The notes below the pieces were generated by a model, which was not told the origin of the DNA, did not search any database, and worked only from the letters and a program-made list of their open reading frames with translations. Shown here in pieces: positions 63,408-64,000 of a stretch of DNA of 64,000 nt. How positions within the stretch are numbered: position 1 is the stretch's first letter; every line of letters starts with the position of its first letter. Origin of the DNA: CAWKKW01 sp963850345 (lineage in GTDB: Bacteria > Acidobacteriota > Terriglobia > Terriglobales > Acidobacteriaceae); the NCBI GenBank assembly GCA_963850345.1, contig CAWKKW010000005.1, forward strand, positions 558,001 to 622,000, in the 5' to 3' direction. Position numbers and translations under genes: made by a program.

Positions 63408-64000
63408 AGCTCATCAGCGTTGTGAGTCCCTGCTACAACGAGGAAGAGAATGTGGAGATGCTGACGGACCGCATTCGGGCCATCTTCAGCCAGTTGCCGC
63501 AGTACCGGTACGAACACATCATCATTGACAACCACTCGTCCGATCACACGGTCGACATTCTGCGGCAGATCGCGGCTCGCGACCCAAACGTAAAAGTAAT
63601 CGTCAACGCCAGGAACTTCGGGCATCTTCGCTCGCCGCAGCACGCCTTGCTCGAAGCACAGGGCGACGCGGTGATCGTGGTGCTCTCCGATCTGCAAGAT
63701 CCGCCGGAGTTGATCTTCGATTTCCTGCGCGAATGGGAAGCTGGCTATCCCATCGTTGCCGGCGTGAAGAGCACCAGCGATGAAAACGGCGTGATGTACA
63801 GGATCCGATCGGCTTACTACAAGATGGTAGCCCAACTTACCGACGTGAAAGTGTTGGAGCACTTCACCGGCTTTGGCCTCTACGATCGCAAAGTACTGGA
63901 TATTCTGCGCAAAGACTTCCAGGATCCGTACCCTTACTTCCGCGGACAAATCGCGGAGATTGGATTTCCGCAGAAGGTCGTTCACTATAACCAGAAGCGG
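63404..64000 (+). CDS. Glycosyltransferase family 2, polyprenol-phosphate type (partial, right edge)
   Basis: 199 codons to the window edge. ATG 63404 overlaps the SDR stop as ATGA, with GGAGGAAAG upstream. The protein opens LISVVSPCYNEEENVEMLTDRI; IIIDNHSSDHTVDILRQIAARD, VKVIVNARNFGHLRSPQHALL and VIVVLSDLQDPPELIFDFL follow. The DLQDPPE motif and NARNFG block are typical of GtrB/ArnC/DPM-type transferases that load sugars onto polyprenol phosphate. The usual C-terminal membrane helices would be outside the window. It extends the operon beyond the right edge. Confidence 0.85.
   Translation, partial: MKLISVVSPCYNEEENVEMLTDRIRAIFSQLPQYRYEHIIIDNHSSDHTVDILRQIAARDPNVKVIVNARNFGHLRSPQHALLEAQGDAVIVVLSDLQDPPELIFDFLREWEAGYPIVAGVKSTSDENGVMYRIRSAYYKMVAQLTDVKVLEHFTGFGLYDRKVLDILRKDFQDPYPYFRGQIAEIGFPQKVVHYNQKR

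Noticed and set aside
1..64000. CRISPR arrays, tRNA or rRNA genes, insertion sequences, integrase or attachment sites.
   Set aside because: No regularly spaced repeats, tRNA-like cloverleafs, rRNA sequence or transposase/integrase motifs were recognised when reading both strands.

Overview
The window is about 60% GC and reads as chromosome of an Acidobacteriota member, probably class Terriglobia. The grounds are a 'VWFA-related acidobacterial' protein, a secretin fused to a C-terminal cohesin-like domain, very long secreted proteins ending in ASH-type repeats, a soluble winged-helix/FlgO-like regulator, and many signal-peptide-bearing hydrolases. No rRNA, tRNA, CRISPR array, IS element or phage gene was seen.

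Region 1 (1-9.9 kb): the 5' end of an ECF sigma factor with two YciI-like genes, a stand-alone RsbU-like phosphatase, a two-gene c-type cytochrome unit (monoheme cytochrome fused to an outer-membrane barrel, then a five-heme cytochrome), a GH89 alpha-N-acetylglucosaminidase, SelO and a small membrane protein.

Region 2 (9.9-35.5 kb): an almost continuous minus-strand block with a copper theme. It holds a ligand-complete multicopper oxidase (MCO), an STN-domain protein and an orphan secretin, a CusBA-type metal efflux pair with two exported accessory genes, and a three-gene operon of two short MCO-like proteins and a 2692-residue secreted protein. An AraC-type regulator lies just upstream. The short MCO-like proteins keep reciprocal halves of the copper ligands: the first keeps the N-terminal set including a type 1 site, the second keeps the C-terminal histidines. 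They look like a split, heteromeric MCO. A bipartite promoter element (13 bp, 14-bp spacer, 19-bp box) is shared, with identical spacing, by this operon and the distant complete MCO. Further copies of the box surround the AraC gene. This is the best candidate for an undescribed system.

Region 3 (36-41.7 kb): a winged-helix regulator, a CDGSH iron-sulfur protein, a GH16 glucanase, a frameshifted VWFA-related gene and a pirin.

Region 4 (41.8-64 kb): a surface-polysaccharide locus. It contains glycosyltransferases, acetyl- and acyltransferases, methyltransferases, a flippase, UDP-glucose dehydrogenase and a nucleotide-sugar module. The module has rfbF, rfbG and rfbH (CDP-3,6-dideoxyhexose route), an acetolactate-synthase-like ThDP enzyme, a HAD phosphatase, a NeuB-like synthase and an extended SDR. 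Together these suggest a branched or otherwise modified deoxysugar. The last gene, a GT2, runs off the right edge.
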